From Halorubellus sp034808145 (GTDB taxonomy: Archaea > Halobacteriota > Halobacteria > Halobacteriales > Natrialbaceae), in the NCBI RefSeq assembly GCF_034808145.1, contig NZ_JAXHGM010000001.1:744001-808000 (forward strand): DNA of 64,000 bases. The letters run 5' to 3'. Below the pieces are notes generated by a model. That model was given only the letters and a program-made list of their open reading frames with translations. It ran no database searches and had not been told where the DNA came from. The translations under genes and the position numbers were made by a program. Of the stretch, positions 49,632 through 58,054 are shown piece after piece (position 1 is the first letter of the stretch; each line of letters begins with the position of its first letter).

Positions 49632-50419
49632 TGGTCCTCGACGTCGCCGTGGCGTCGGTCGACGAGCGCGCGCCGGGCGGTCCGGCGGTCCGCTATCGCC
49701 TCGTGCACGCTACTCCCACCGAGTTCCTTCGCGCGATGTCGACTCCGGAGCAGACAGCGGCCGAGTTCGTACGCGGTCGACATCGGCGACACCGTCGACT
49801 CCGGTTGGTCCTCCCACGTCACGGGTACCTCCTGGATGGGGAGCGAGTGCGCGGCCGCGACCGCGAGCAACTCGACGTCCCACGCGAACCCCGGCTCGTA
49901 GAGGTGCGCGCGCACCGTCCGCCAGCCGTCGGCCGTGATGGCCTTCGCGCCACACTGGAAGTCGTAGAGGTCGATTCCGAGGAGGGTGCGAGCGAGGAAC
50001 GCGAAGCCGTCGCCGAGGTACCGGCGCGCGAACGTCTGATGGCTCCGGACGTCGGCGTCGGGATGACGCCGTGACCCGACCGCGAGCGTGGCGCCGTCGT
50101 CGCGGACCGCGTCGACGACGTCCGCGATGGAGTGCGCGGGCGTCGCGCCGTCCGCGTCCGCGAACGCGAGCACGTCCACGTCGTCCGCGAGCGCCTCGAA
50201 CCCGGCGGTGATGGCGGCGCCCTTCCCGCGGCGTGCGGCCACCGCGTGCACCGTCGCGTCCACGGCTTCGAGTGCGGTACGGGTCGCCTCGTCCGGCGCG
50301 TCTAGCTCGATGCGGACGACGTCCGGCGCGAGCGCGTCGTGGAGGGCGTCGACGTACGCGGCGAGCGTGTCGACCGCTGGATCGTACGCGGGCACGACGA
50401 CGCCGAGGGACTTCGACAT
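49628..50419 (-). CDS. Family 2 glycosyltransferase (dolichyl-phosphate sugar synthase-like)
   Basis: A 263-residue GT-A fold enzyme without transmembrane helices. N-terminal VVVPAYDP, a DxD-type metal site in FADADGATP, then YDFQCGAKAI and PGFAWDVELL, which are hallmarks of dolichyl-phosphate glucose/mannose synthase-like enzymes. It likely loads a sugar from a nucleotide donor onto a polyprenyl phosphate on the inner membrane face. Coupled to GtrA and divergent from the DUF2298 gene. The donor and acceptor are unknown. Confidence 0.92.
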   Translation of the reverse strand: MSKSLGVVVPAYDPAVDTLAAYVDALHDALAPDVVRIELDAPDEATRTALEAVDATVHAVAARRGKGAAITAGFEALADDVDVLAFADADGATPAHSIADVVDAVRDDGATLAVGSRRHPDADVRSHQTFARRYLGDGFAFLARTLLGIDLYDFQCGAKAITADGWRTVRAHLYEPGFAWDVELLAVAAAHSLPIQEVPVTWEDQPESTVSPMSTAYELGRCLLRSRHRAKELGGSSVHEAIADRRTARRALVDRRHGDVEDQ

Positions 50420-50444
50420 CTACCCTACGTCGGACACCGCGTGG

Positions 50445-50452
50445 TGTAAAAT
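50445..50452 (-). promoter_or_regulatory. TATA box of the GT2-GtrA pair
   Basis: Minus-strand ATTTTACA, 26-33 nt upstream of the ATG at 50419. Confidence 0.6.
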
Positions 50453-50534
50453 CGTTCGCTTCGCGACAGACCACCGTCCGCGGCGGCCGTCCCCGACCGT
50501 CGCCCCGCCGCGCGGACGTGTTCGCGAGCAGAAA

Positions 50535-50542
50535 GCGTTTAG
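50535..50542 (+). promoter_or_regulatory. TATA box of the DUF2298 gene
   Basis: GCGTTTAG, 28-35 nt upstream of the ATG at 50570; near-leaderless. Confidence 0.5.
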
Positions 50543-50569
50543 CCACCGCGCTCGCCTAAGTGGTGATAG

Positions 50570-53422
50570 ATGGAGTACACGCTGGTCCTCGTCTGGCTGG
50601 CGGCCCTCGCCGCCGTGACCGCCGTCGCCACGCCGTTCGCGACACTCCTCCTCTCGCCGCTCCCGGACCGCGGGAGCGGCCTCGGGCTCCCCGTCGCAAT
50701 CGCCGTCCTCGGCGTCGCGAGCTACTGGGTCGGGCAGGTCGCGTTCGGGTGGCCCGGCATCGTCGTCGCCGCCCTCGTCGTCCTCGCCGGGTCGGCGTAC
50801 GCGCTCTCCCGCGGGCACGTCCCCGAGCGCGGCCCGGCCGTGGAGGCGTTCGTCGTGTTCGTCGTCGGCTTCCTGCTCGTCGTCGCCATCCGCGCCGCGG
50901 ACGCGGCAGCGGACCCGTACGCGGGCGAGAAGCTGCTCGACTTCGGACTGCTCGCCACGCTCTACCGGGCGCCGGCGCTCCCGCCGGAGGACATGTGGTT
51001 CGCTGGCGAGCGCCTCCAGTACTACTACGGCGGTCACATGATCGCCGCCCAGCTCGGGCGACTCACCGGGACCGCGCCCGCGTACGCGTACAACCTTGCT
51101 CTGGCCGCGTACTACGGGTTCACCGTCGCCGCGTCGTACGGCCTCGCCCGCTCTATCGCGATGGCACGCGGTATCTCCCCGCGCCGCGCCGGTGCGCTCG
51201 GCGCCGTCCTCGTCGGTATCGCGAGCAACCTGTCCACGCCCGCGCGGGGTCTCATCCTCCTCGTCCAGCACCTCCAGCGACCCATCACGTTCAATGGGCC
51301 CGTGGACGTCCTGCTGGCACCGCTCCGCGTCCTCTTCCTCGTCGTCCCGAACGACACCGTGCAGGTCGTCACGCGCGAAGGCGGTGGTCGGTTCGTCGAG
51401 GTGCTGGGCTACCAGTTCTCGGGGCTCGCGGTGTCCGCGGACGCGTTCGGGTACTGGGCAGCGAGCCGCGTCATCCCGTGGACGATAAACGAGTTCCCGC
51501 TGTTCGCGTACCTGAACGGCGACCTCCACGCGCACATGATGAGTCCGCCGCTCCTGCTCGTGGCGGCGGCGGTCGCGTTCGCGTACTGGCAGGCGCCCGC
51601 GGCGGCGGTCTGGCGGAAGCGCGCGTACCTGTTCGCGGCCGCACCCGCGCTCGGCGGCCTGCTCGCCGTCGTGAACACCTGGAGCTTCCCGTCGGTCGCG
51701 GGAATCGTCGCGCTCACGACGGCGTTCGCGGCGGCTCATCCGGCGACCGTCCTCCCGGCTCCGGTCGCGGACCGGGTGCGTGCGATAGCGGACGCGTCCC
51801 GCGTCCACGAGGAGGTCTCGCGGCTCGTCGTCGCGGTCGGCCTCGCGGGGGTCGTCGGCGCGCTCTCGGTCGCGTTCGCGCTCCCGTTCTTCTCGGGCGC
51901 GACGAGCGGCCAGTACCCCGCGCTCCTCCCCGACCGGTCGTCGCTCGTCGGCCTCCTCCTCGTGCACGGCGCGTTCCTCCTCGTGACCGTCGCGTACCTC
52001 CTCGACCGGTCGCGCGTCGACCGAGACGCGCTCGAGACGGGGCTGCTCGTCGCCGTGCTCGCCGTCGTCGTGGTCGCGAACCTCGTCGTCGGCTGGGTCG
52101 GCGCGAACCTCGTCGTCGTCGCCATCGCTGGCGTCGTCGGCGCGCTCGCACTCGACGACCCGGTCCGGGACCGCGCGTTCGTCGCACTCGGCGTGCTCGC
52201 GCTCGTCGCGTTCGCCGCCTACCACGGGTCGCAGGTGGCGTTCGTCGCCGCGGGCGGCACGGCGCTGTTCGCGGTCGCGGCGGCGGCGTTCGCGGACGAG
52301 TCCCCGGAGCGACGCGCGGCTGTCGGCGTCGCGGTCGCGGTCGCCGTCCTCGGTGGCGTCGCGTGGGTGCTGAACGCGACCGTCCTCGTCGCCGTCGTCC
52401 CGGTGCTGCTCGCCGGAATGGTGCTGTTGCGGTTGCGGCGCGACGTCGGGTTCGAAGTGGTGCTCGTCCTCGGCGCGACCGGGCTCGTGACGCTCGTCGA
52501 GTTCCTGTACGTCGCCGAACGTGCCGGCCCCGGCCGCTTCAACACGGTGTTCAAGCTCTACTGGCAGGTCTGGGTGATGTGGGGCGTCGCCGGCGGCGTG
52601 ATGCTCGCGGACGTCGCGTCGCGAGCGTGGCCGCGCTGGCTCGCCCGTCCAGCGCTCGCGCGAGCACCGACGGCGAGCGCGCGGTCGACGAGCGCGGACG
52701 GCGGCCGTGACGACGCCGGCGTCGACTGGGGGCGGGTCCTCCGGGTCGGGTCGACCGTCGGCGCGGCCCTCCTCCTCGTCTCGCTGTCGCTGTACGGCGG
52801 GTTCGCGCTCGTCGGGCACTTCAACGCGAACCCGAGCGAACACTGGGTGTGTTCGCGGAGCGGCGAGAGCGGTGCCGGCGACTGGACGCTGAACGCGAAG
52901 GACTGGAGCGAGGAGTGCTACCCCGATCAGGCCGCCGCCATCGAGTGGCTGAACGACCGCGAGGGCCGTCCCGTCGTCGTGGAGGCGCCGACGACCGGCC
53001 GGTACCTCTACGCGGATAACTCGCCGGCGTCCGGGCTCGTCAGTGGCGTCTCCAGTCACACCGGCCTGCCGACGATCGCGGGCTGGGCGCACGCGGCTAA
53101 CTACCACACGCAAGCGGAGTGGGACGCTCGCGTCGCCCACGTCGAGACCATCTACGAGACTGGGAACGCGAGCGAGCGGGCCGCCGTCCTCCGCGAGTAC
53201 GACGTCTCCTACGTCTACGTCGGACCGAACGAACGCTCGCGGTACGACGCCGCCGACCTCGCGGCCGACCCCGGTGTCGAGCGCGTGCAACGCTGGGGCG
53301 ACGTCGTCGTGTACGCCGTCGACCGGGACGCCCTCGCCGGCGACGACGCCGAGAACGAGACGGTCGCGTCGCTACGGGTCGAGAGCGCGGCGAGACGGGG
53401 AGAAGTCGACCTCAGACGTTGA
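50570..53422 (+). CDS. DUF2298 giant membrane protein (glycosyltransferase-like)
   Basis: A 950-residue protein with around 16-20 hydrophobic helices and a C-terminal soluble domain (about 760-950). The family hallmark is visible near residues 145-153: GERLQYYYGGHMIAAQLGR, and later FPLFAYLNGDLHAHMMSPPLL with its Asp/His cluster. DUF2298 members (archaea and Chloroflexi) resemble GT39/GT-C enzymes that use polyprenyl-phosphate sugars. The end has DRYLY-like and 'SSHTGLPTIAGWAHAANYH' features seen in membrane mannosyltransferases. It is divergent from the GT2-GtrA pair, which fits one glycan pathway. Its last 11 nt overlap the convergent gene. Confidence 0.92.
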   Translation: MEYTLVLVWLAALAAVTAVATPFATLLLSPLPDRGSGLGLPVAIAVLGVASYWVGQVAFGWPGIVVAALVVLAGSAYALSRGHVPERGPAVEAFVVFVVGFLLVVAIRAADAAADPYAGEKLLDFGLLATLYRAPALPPEDMWFAGERLQYYYGGHMIAAQLGRLTGTAPAYAYNLALAAYYGFTVAASYGLARSIAMARGISPRRAGALGAVLVGIASNLSTPARGLILLVQHLQRPITFNGPVDVLLAPLRVLFLVVPNDTVQVVTREGGGRFVEVLGYQFSGLAVSADAFGYWAASRVIPWTINEFPLFAYLNGDLHAHMMSPPLLLVAAAVAFAYWQAPAAAVWRKRAYLFAAAPALGGLLAVVNTWSFPSVAGIVALTTAFAAAHPATVLPAPVADRVRAIADASRVHEEVSRLVVAVGLAGVVGALSVAFALPFFSGATSGQYPALLPDRSSLVGLLLVHGAFLLVTVAYLLDRSRVDRDALETGLLVAVLAVVVVANLVVGWVGANLVVVAIAGVVGALALDDPVRDRAFVALGVLALVAFAAYHGSQVAFVAAGGTALFAVAAAAFADESPERRAAVGVAVAVAVLGGVAWVLNATVLVAVVPVLLAGMVLLRLRRDVGFEVVLVLGATGLVTLVEFLYVAERAGPGRFNTVFKLYWQVWVMWGVAGGVMLADVASRAWPRWLARPALARAPTASARSTSADGGRDDAGVDWGRVLRVGSTVGAALLLVSLSLYGGFALVGHFNANPSEHWVCSRSGESGAGDWTLNAKDWSEECYPDQAAAIEWLNDREGRPVVVEAPTTGRYLYADNSPASGLVSGVSSHTGLPTIAGWAHAANYHTQAEWDARVAHVETIYETGNASERAAVLREYDVSYVYVGPNERSRYDAADLAADPGVERVQRWGDVVVYAVDRDALAGDDAENETVASLRVESAARRGEVDLRR

Positions 53423-53681
53423 GCGGGTTCTTCTCGGAGAGCACTTCGACCGCCTCGGCCTCGACGCGGTCGACCTCGAGGTGATGCGGGATGTAGTCCC
53501 GGGTCTGGAACGCCTCGAGCTCGTCCTCGCTGCCGACGACGCACCACAGCTGGACGCGCTCGGGGCCGTGCCAGTCGCCCTGCCTGTTCACGTTGAAGAC
53601 GTGCACCGACTCCTCGTCGTCGTAGGCGATGGTCGCGTCCTTCCGAAGGCCGGGGTCCCCGTCGATGATGAGTCGCTTCAT
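53412..53681 (-). CDS. Small haloarchaeal protein (HAH_0734-like)
   Basis: An 89-residue protein starting MKRLIIDGDPGLRKDA, with GDWHGPERVQLWCVVG in the middle. I recall this as the HAH_0734 family, restricted to haloarchaea, function unknown. A longer open frame upstream is rejected because a TATA-like GCTTAATG lies 24-31 nt before this ATG (leaderless). It converges on the DUF2298 gene with an 11-nt overlap of the 3' ends. Confidence 0.82.
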   Translation of the reverse strand: MKRLIIDGDPGLRKDATIAYDDEESVHVFNVNRQGDWHGPERVQLWCVVGSEDELEAFQTRDYIPHHLEVDRVEAEAVEVLSEKNPLNV

Positions 53682-53704
53682 GGCTCGCGGTTCGGATACG
53701 CCGC

Positions 53705-53712
53705 CATTAAGC
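53705..53712 (-). promoter_or_regulatory. TATA box of the HAH_0734-like gene
   Basis: Minus-strand GCTTAATG, 24-31 nt upstream of the ATG at 53681. Confidence 0.6.
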
Positions 53713-53784
53713 GTGTCGAACCACCGCGCGGTACGGTTGGCGCTCACCCCACCCCTGGACAAGGTTCCGCACTTTCGGAAGTGA

Positions 53785-53829
53785 ACTTAATGGTGTCGGG
53801 GTCCGATAGGAACGCACGGAGGGGGGGAG
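53785..53829 (+). promoter_or_regulatory. TATA box and Shine-Dalgarno of the frameshifted small gene
   Basis: TATA-like ACTTAATG at 53785-53792 and a very strong purine ribosome site GGAGGGGGGGGA at 53818-53829, 3 nt before the ATG at 53833. Together they show that the gene start at 53833 is genuine. Confidence 0.6.
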
Positions 53830-53832
53830 TCA

Positions 53833-54239
53833 ATGGCAATCACAGGCAGTCTCAGCAACACGACGACGCGGAAGGACGGGGTTCGCGTCGACAAGGGTAT
53901 CGAGTCGGACGACAACCACATACGGGTCCACTACCGGATTACGAGCACGCGCGACTCGAGGACTTCGCCGCGTACGCCGACGCGCTCGAAGCCATCATCG
54001 ACGAGCACGGGACCGCGACCGAACTCGTCGACGGGCTCCGTCGGGACGTCGACGCCGCAACCGCCGACGTGAACGCGCTCGAAGCGACGCTCGACGACGC
54101 CAGCGGCGGCCACGCGAGGGTCGACGCACGACTCGACGCCGATTCTGCGGCGGCCGCCGGCTCCGCGGTCGACGCGGGACGCGCCGACAGCGCGGAGGCA
54201 GACGGCAGCCGACCCCTCGACGTCGACGACGAGCACTGA
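53833..54239 (+). pseudogene. Small conserved-looking gene split by a frameshift near 53937
   Basis: From ATG 53833 the frame reads MAITGSLSNTTTRKDGVRVD... up to HIRVHYR, then turns into Ser/Thr/Pro-rich nonsense. One base back, the other frame continues with DYEHARLEDFAAYADALEAI and a typical acidic helical protein to the stop at 54239 (DVDDEH). A missing base around 53937-53939 would restore one protein of about 135 residues with a coiled-coil-like C-terminal half. Strong start signals argue that it is or was expressed. Cause may be sequencing error, true mutation or, less likely, recoding. Family not recognised. Confidence 0.65.
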
Positions 54240-54330
54240 CGCGCACCGACCGCCACCCCGACGCACTCCCGCAAGACCGCCCCTGCCGGTGGATTCCCCG
54301 GAGACCCGCCTTCGCCGTGAACCGTACCGG

Positions 54331-54366
54331 TTTTAAGCGCCCGCGAACAAACCCACGTCAAGGTAG
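54331..54366 (+). promoter_or_regulatory. Promoter and ribosome site of the rpl44e operon
   Basis: TATA box TTTTAAGC at 54331-54338 predicts a start near 54357; AGGTAG at 54361-54366 is a Shine-Dalgarno-like site 6 nt before the ATG at 54373. Confidence 0.6.
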
Positions 54367-54372
54367 ATATCT

Positions 54373-54657
54373 ATGAAGATGCCACGCCGGTTCAACACGT
54401 ACTGTCCGCACTGCAACGAGCACCACGAGCACGAAGTGGAGAAGGTCCGTGGCGGTCGACCCACAGGCATGACGAAGGTCCAGGGCCGACAGCGCAAGCG
54501 CGCCATCTCCTCCATCGGTAACTCCGGGAAGTTCTCGAAGGTGCCGTCCGGCGAGAAGCCGACGAAGAAGACCGACCTCAAGTACCGCTGCAGCGACTGC
54601 GGGAAGGCCCACCTCCGCGAAGGATGGCGTACCGGGCGTCTCGAATTCCAGGAGTAG
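54373..54657 (+). CDS. rpl44e: 50S ribosomal protein L44e
   Basis: A 94-residue zinc-binding large-subunit protein with Cys pairs at 11/14 (CPHC) and 73/76 (CSDC) and the core MTKVQGRQRKRAISSIGN. It sits near the ribosomal E site. First gene of a conserved archaeal cluster rpl44e-rps27e-aif2a-nop10; the next gene starts 4 nt after its stop. A second ATG two codons in is possible but the first is nearer the ribosome site's normal spacing. Confidence 0.98.
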   Translation: MKMPRRFNTYCPHCNEHHEHEVEKVRGGRPTGMTKVQGRQRKRAISSIGNSGKFSKVPSGEKPTKKTDLKYRCSDCGKAHLREGWRTGRLEFQE

Positions 54658-54661
54658 ATCA

Positions 54662-54835
54662 ATGGCAGGAAGTTTCATCACCGTCACGTGTCCGGATTGT
54701 GAGAGCGAACAGAGCGTCTTCGAGAAGGCCTCGAGCGAGGTCGCTTGCGCCGTCTGTGGGCACACGCTCGCCCACCCGACCGGCGGGAAAGCCGACCTCG
54801 AAGGTGAGGTCACGGGCGTCGTAGAGGCACGATGA
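54662..54835 (+). CDS. rps27e: 30S ribosomal protein S27e
   Basis: A 57-residue small-subunit protein (MAGSFITVTCPDCESEQ...) with a zinc ribbon: C10, C13, C29 and C32. Short for the family's eukaryotic members but normal for archaea. Starts 4 nt after rpl44e, and its last 4 nt overlap the start of aif2a (ATGA). Confidence 0.97.
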   Translation: MAGSFITVTCPDCESEQSVFEKASSEVACAVCGHTLAHPTGGKADLEGEVTGVVEAR

Positions 54836-55632
54836 AGTACAGCGGGTGGCCCGAGAACGGCGAGCTCGTCGTCGGCAAGATCGACGAGATCGAGGACTTC
54901 GGCGTCTTCGTCGACCTCGAGGAGTACGAGGACAAGCGCGGGCTCATCCACATCAGCGAGGTCGCGAGCGGCTGGATTAAGAACGTCCGCGACCACGTGA
55001 ACGTCGGTCAGACCGTCGTCTGCAAGGTCCTCGACGTGGACGAGTCCTCACAGCAGATCGACCTGTCGCTGAAGGACGTCAACGACCACCAGCGTTCGGA
55101 CAAGATCCAGGACTGGAAGAACGAGCGGAAGGCGGACAACTGGATGCTGCTCGCGTTCGGTGAGGACGTCAGCGACGACCAGTACGCGAGCGTGGCGAAC
55201 GAACTCCTCGGCCAGTTCGGGAGTCTGTACGACGGGTTCGAGGAAGCGGCGATTCACGGCGAGAGCGCCCTGGAGAAGACCGATCTCGACGAGGACGAGG
55301 TCGCGTCGCTCGTGGAGACGGCCCGAGAGAACGTCTCGGTTCCGTACGTGAACGTCACGGGCTACGTCGACCTGGAGTCCTCGAACCCGGACGGCGTGGA
55401 CGACGTGAAGGAGGCGATGCAGGCGGGCGAGGGCGACGACGAGGTCCCCGACGAGGTCGACCTGTCGGTGACGTACGTCGGCGCGCCCGAGTACCGCATC
55501 AAGGTGCAGGCGCCGAACTACAAGACCGCGGAGTCCGAGCTGGAGGCGAGTGCGGCGCGCGCTCGCGAGGCCATCGAGGCGGTCGGTGGCGAAGGCGATT
55601 ATCACCGCGAGCGCCACACCGACGACGAGTAG
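54832..55632 (+). CDS. eif2a: Translation initiation factor aIF2 subunit alpha
   Basis: A 266-residue protein with an N-terminal S1/OB domain (about 8-85; VVGKIDEIEDFGVFVDLEEY, then HISEVASGWIKNVRDHV), a helical middle domain and a C-terminal alpha/beta domain ending in a long helix (ESELEASAARAREAIEAVGG). As part of heterotrimeric aIF2 it brings initiator Met-tRNA to the small subunit. The initiator tRNA gene itself is 6 kb away in this window. Overlaps rps27e by 4 nt; nop10 follows immediately. Confidence 0.97.
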   Translation: MKYSGWPENGELVVGKIDEIEDFGVFVDLEEYEDKRGLIHISEVASGWIKNVRDHVNVGQTVVCKVLDVDESSQQIDLSLKDVNDHQRSDKIQDWKNERKADNWMLLAFGEDVSDDQYASVANELLGQFGSLYDGFEEAAIHGESALEKTDLDEDEVASLVETARENVSVPYVNVTGYVDLESSNPDGVDDVKEAMQAGEGDDEVPDEVDLSVTYVGAPEYRIKVQAPNYKTAESELEASAARAREAIEAVGGEGDYHRERHTDDE

Positions 55633-55815
55633 ATGCATTCGGACATCCGCGTCTGTTCGGCGTGGGCGTCCGCGCACGACCGACCGGTGTACACGTTCGC
55701 CGAGACGTGCCCGGAGTGCGGTGCGGACGCGGTGAACTCGGCGCCGGCGCCGTTCTCGCCCGAGGACCGCTGGGGCGAGTACCGACGCAAACTTAAGCGA
55801 CGCGCCCGCGAGTAG
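55633..55815 (+). CDS. nop10: H/ACA ribonucleoprotein protein Nop10
   Basis: A 60-residue protein with a zinc ribbon (C8 region, CPEC) and the conserved linear tail PAPFSPEDRWGEYRRKLKRR that winds along the pseudouridine synthase Cbf5 (quoted to its limit). With Cbf5, L7Ae and Gar1 it directs guide-RNA pseudouridylation of rRNA. The ATG directly follows the aif2a stop codon. Confidence 0.96.
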   Translation: MHSDIRVCSAWASAHDRPVYTFAETCPECGADAVNSAPAPFSPEDRWGEYRRKLKRRARE

Positions 55816-55820
55816 CGCGT

Positions 55821-56579
55821 ATGGATGCACTCGACATCGAGGTGGTCGCGGACGTCGAACTCGACGAGCCGGTGTTCCTCGAAGGACTGCCCGGTGTTGG
55901 GCACGTCGGGAAGCTCGCCGCCGAGCACCTGCTGGAGGAGTTGGAGTCGACGCTCGTGCGGCGCGTGTACTCGAACGACCTGCCGCCGCAGGTGGACGTG
56001 GGCGACGACGGCGTCGCGGAGTTGACGCACGCGGAGTTCCACGCGGTCGAGACGGACGGGCGGGACTTGCTCGTGCTGACCGGCGACCATCAGGCGCAGA
56101 GCAACGAGGGGCATTATCGGATGGCGAACGCGTTCCTCGACATCGCCGAGGCGTTCGGGTGCGAGTCGGCGTACGCGCTCGGTGGCGTGCCGACGGGCGA
56201 ACTCATCGAGGAGTACGACGTGCTCGGTGCGGCGTCCAGCGAGGCGCGCGTCGAGGCATTGGAGGACGTCGGCGTGGAGTTCCGCGAGGACGAGCCCGCG
56301 GGCGGTATCGTCGGTGTGTCCGGGCTCGTGCTCGGGCTCGGCGGGCGCCGTGGGATGGACGCGGCGTGCCTGATGGGCGAGACGTCGGGGTATCTCGTCG
56401 ACCCGAAGAGCGCGCGTGCGGTCCTGGAGGTGCTCGTGGAGTTGTTCGAGATCGAGGTCGAGTACGAGTCCCTGGAGGAGCGCGCGGACGAGATGGAGGA
56501 CGTCATCGAGAAGATTCAGCAGATGGAGCAACAGCAGTCGCCGCAGGTCGCGGACGACGACCTCCGGTACATCGGGTAG
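55821..56579 (+). CDS. Proteasome assembly chaperone family protein (PAC2-like)
   Basis: A 252-residue protein of the PAC2/DUF75 family: LPGVGHVGKLAAEHLLEEL at the start, ALGGVPTGEL, GVSGLVLGLGGRRGMDAACL (quoted to its limit) and a C-terminal coiled coil (ESLEERADEMEDVIEKIQQM). Archaeal members are predicted proteasome assembly chaperones related to PbaA/PbaB. It is 5 nt downstream of nop10, a position conserved in many archaea. Confidence 0.94.
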   Translation: MDALDIEVVADVELDEPVFLEGLPGVGHVGKLAAEHLLEELESTLVRRVYSNDLPPQVDVGDDGVAELTHAEFHAVETDGRDLLVLTGDHQAQSNEGHYRMANAFLDIAEAFGCESAYALGGVPTGELIEEYDVLGAASSEARVEALEDVGVEFREDEPAGGIVGVSGLVLGLGGRRGMDAACLMGETSGYLVDPKSARAVLEVLVELFEIEVEYESLEERADEMEDVIEKIQQMEQQQSPQVADDDLRYIG

Positions 56580-56655
56580 GGAGTGTCGCGGTTCGGTGTT
56601 CTTCCGTCGAGCGACGGGGGAGAGCGGCGGCGCTGCGTTGAGGTGTCGTGTCGAG

Positions 56656-57078
56656 TCAGCTGGGGCTGAACGTCTCGACGGCGATGTCACCGTCGGTGAG
56701 CGTGATGCGGACGCTCTCGCGGTCGATGTACGTGGTGCGGGCGGTGCCGATGTCGGGGGCGGTGGCGACGACCTCGTAGGTGTCCTCGGTCGGGAGGACG
56801 CCGGGGCCTTCCTGTCGCCCGCCCGCGGAGACGTCGTACGTGAAGTCGACGACGAACCGCGGGCTCGTTCCGGTGGTCTCGGCTCGCGGGTCGCTGGTCG
56901 TGCCGTCGGTCGCGCGTCGAACGACGATGGTGACGGCGTGGGCGGTATCGGTCTCGTTCTCGACGACGAGGAGGTGTGGCGTCTCGGTGAGCGTCTGGCA
57001 GCCTGCGAGGCCGAGGCTGCCGGCGACGGCGCTGCTGGCGGCGGCCGCACGGAGGAGGTGGCGTCTCGGGACCTTCAT
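56656..57078 (-). CDS. Tat-exported lipoprotein, function unknown
   Basis: A 140-residue protein. The N-terminus MKVPRRHLLRAAAASSAV ends in the lipobox LAGC, so it is exported by Tat and lipid-anchored at the cysteine. The mature part is a small beta-rich domain (HLLVVENETDTAHAVTIVVR, RITLTDGDIAVETF) like immunoglobulin-fold haloarchaeal lipoproteins. A longer open frame upstream is rejected because a TATA-like GTTTTTGA lies about 30 nt before this ATG. Partner and ligand unknown. Confidence 0.85.
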   Translation of the reverse strand: MKVPRRHLLRAAAASSAVAGSLGLAGCQTLTETPHLLVVENETDTAHAVTIVVRRATDGTTSDPRAETTGTSPRFVVDFTYDVSAGGRQEGPGVLPTEDTYEVVATAPDIGTARTTYIDRESVRITLTDGDIAVETFSPS

Positions 57079-57275
57079 GTCGTGTTCGTTGACGCGCGTG
57101 GGGTCAAAAACCGTGGGATGTACGGCTGTCGACACTCTCGCGTTCGTCGGTGCGAGGCCGCGGTCAGCGAGCGGGGTGTCGTCGGGTCCGCTGCCGTCGA
57201 CGTGGATGTCGCCGCATCGACTGCTGTCGGCGTGGCACATTTGTGCGCGCGTCCCGTACCACCTGGCGAACAGTC

Positions 57276-57962
57276 GTGTACGGGGTCGACCTCTTCGAGT
57301 GGGTGGCGAGCCTGCCGCCGTGGGTACTGACGGGCGTGTCGCTGGCGGGTGCGTTCACGGTCGTCGCCGCGTGCACGTTCGCGGTCGCTGAGTGGGTGTT
57401 CGACGACCTCGGGCGAGCGCACGGTTCGGCATCGGGAGCGTCGGTCTCGAGCGAGGGTCGCCGTCGCGTCGAGATCCGCGAGTACCTCGACGCCATCGAG
57501 GAGGCGTTCGTGGAGGACCACAAGCTCGACGGGGAGGAGGTGGCGTTCTACCTGCCCGAGCGCGACGTGGCGGTGACGTTCGACGCGCAGGCGTACTTCC
57601 GGCTGCGGGCGACGAGCACGACGGCGGTGCTGTGCGAGCACGAGATGCACGGGCATCATCTCGGTGGCCGGTTGCCGTTCGAGGTGCCGGTCGTCGAGTG
57701 GTACGACGAGGATGCCGACCCGGAGGACGTCGTCCGGGACGCGTTCGACGTGCTCGGGCTGTCGCCGTCGGCGGACGTGGACGCGGTCCGGGCGGCGTAC
57801 CGCGACCGCGTGAAGGAGGCGCATCCGGACCACGGCGGGAGCGAGGACGCGTTCGCGCGCGTCCGCGAGGCGTACGCGACCGCGGAGGCGCACGCCGACC
57901 CGGACGTCGACCCCGAGGGAGCGACGTCGACGCCGTCGACGACGCGTTCACGGGCCCCGTAG
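57276..57962 (+). CDS. Membrane-anchored J-domain protein
   Basis: A 228-residue protein starting at GTG (YGVDLFEWVASLPPW), chosen because upstream codons are Arg/Cys-rich shadow. One transmembrane helix (about 12-38), a soluble middle region (about 55-150), then a C-terminal J domain (about 160-215) with the HPD motif in KEAHPDHGGSEDAF. J proteins stimulate Hsp70 ATPase. The order (membrane anchor first, J domain last) is that of type III J proteins; no DnaK or GrpE gene is nearby. artA follows after 92 nt. Confidence 0.87.
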   Translation: MYGVDLFEWVASLPPWVLTGVSLAGAFTVVAACTFAVAEWVFDDLGRAHGSASGASVSSEGRRRVEIREYLDAIEEAFVEDHKLDGEEVAFYLPERDVAVTFDAQAYFRLRATSTTAVLCEHEMHGHHLGGRLPFEVPVVEWYDEDADPEDVVRDAFDVLGLSPSADVDAVRAAYRDRVKEAHPDHGGSEDAFARVREAYATAEAHADPDVDPEGATSTPSTTRSRAP

Positions 57963-58024
57963 GCCGACCGGCGGTCGCGCGGTGCGTGCGCGGTCGTGAC
58001 CGCCCTCGACGCGAGGGCAACAAG

Positions 58025-58032
58025 TCTATATG
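58025..58032 (+). promoter_or_regulatory. TATA box of artA
   Basis: TCTATATG, 23-30 nt upstream of the ATG at 58055; leaderless spacing. Confidence 0.65.
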
Positions 58033-58054
58033 GCGACGCGACCTCCATTCCTGT

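Noticed and set aside
50420..53290. Long minus-strand open frame (about 956 codons) opposite the DUF2298 gene
   Set aside because: Arg/Asp/Glu-rich low-complexity shadow without motifs; DUF2298 on the plus strand has hallmark motifs and membrane helices.
53833..54239. Programmed frameshifting in the small gene before rpl44e
   Set aside because: No slippery heptamer or downstream stem is evident at the junction; error or mutation is simpler.
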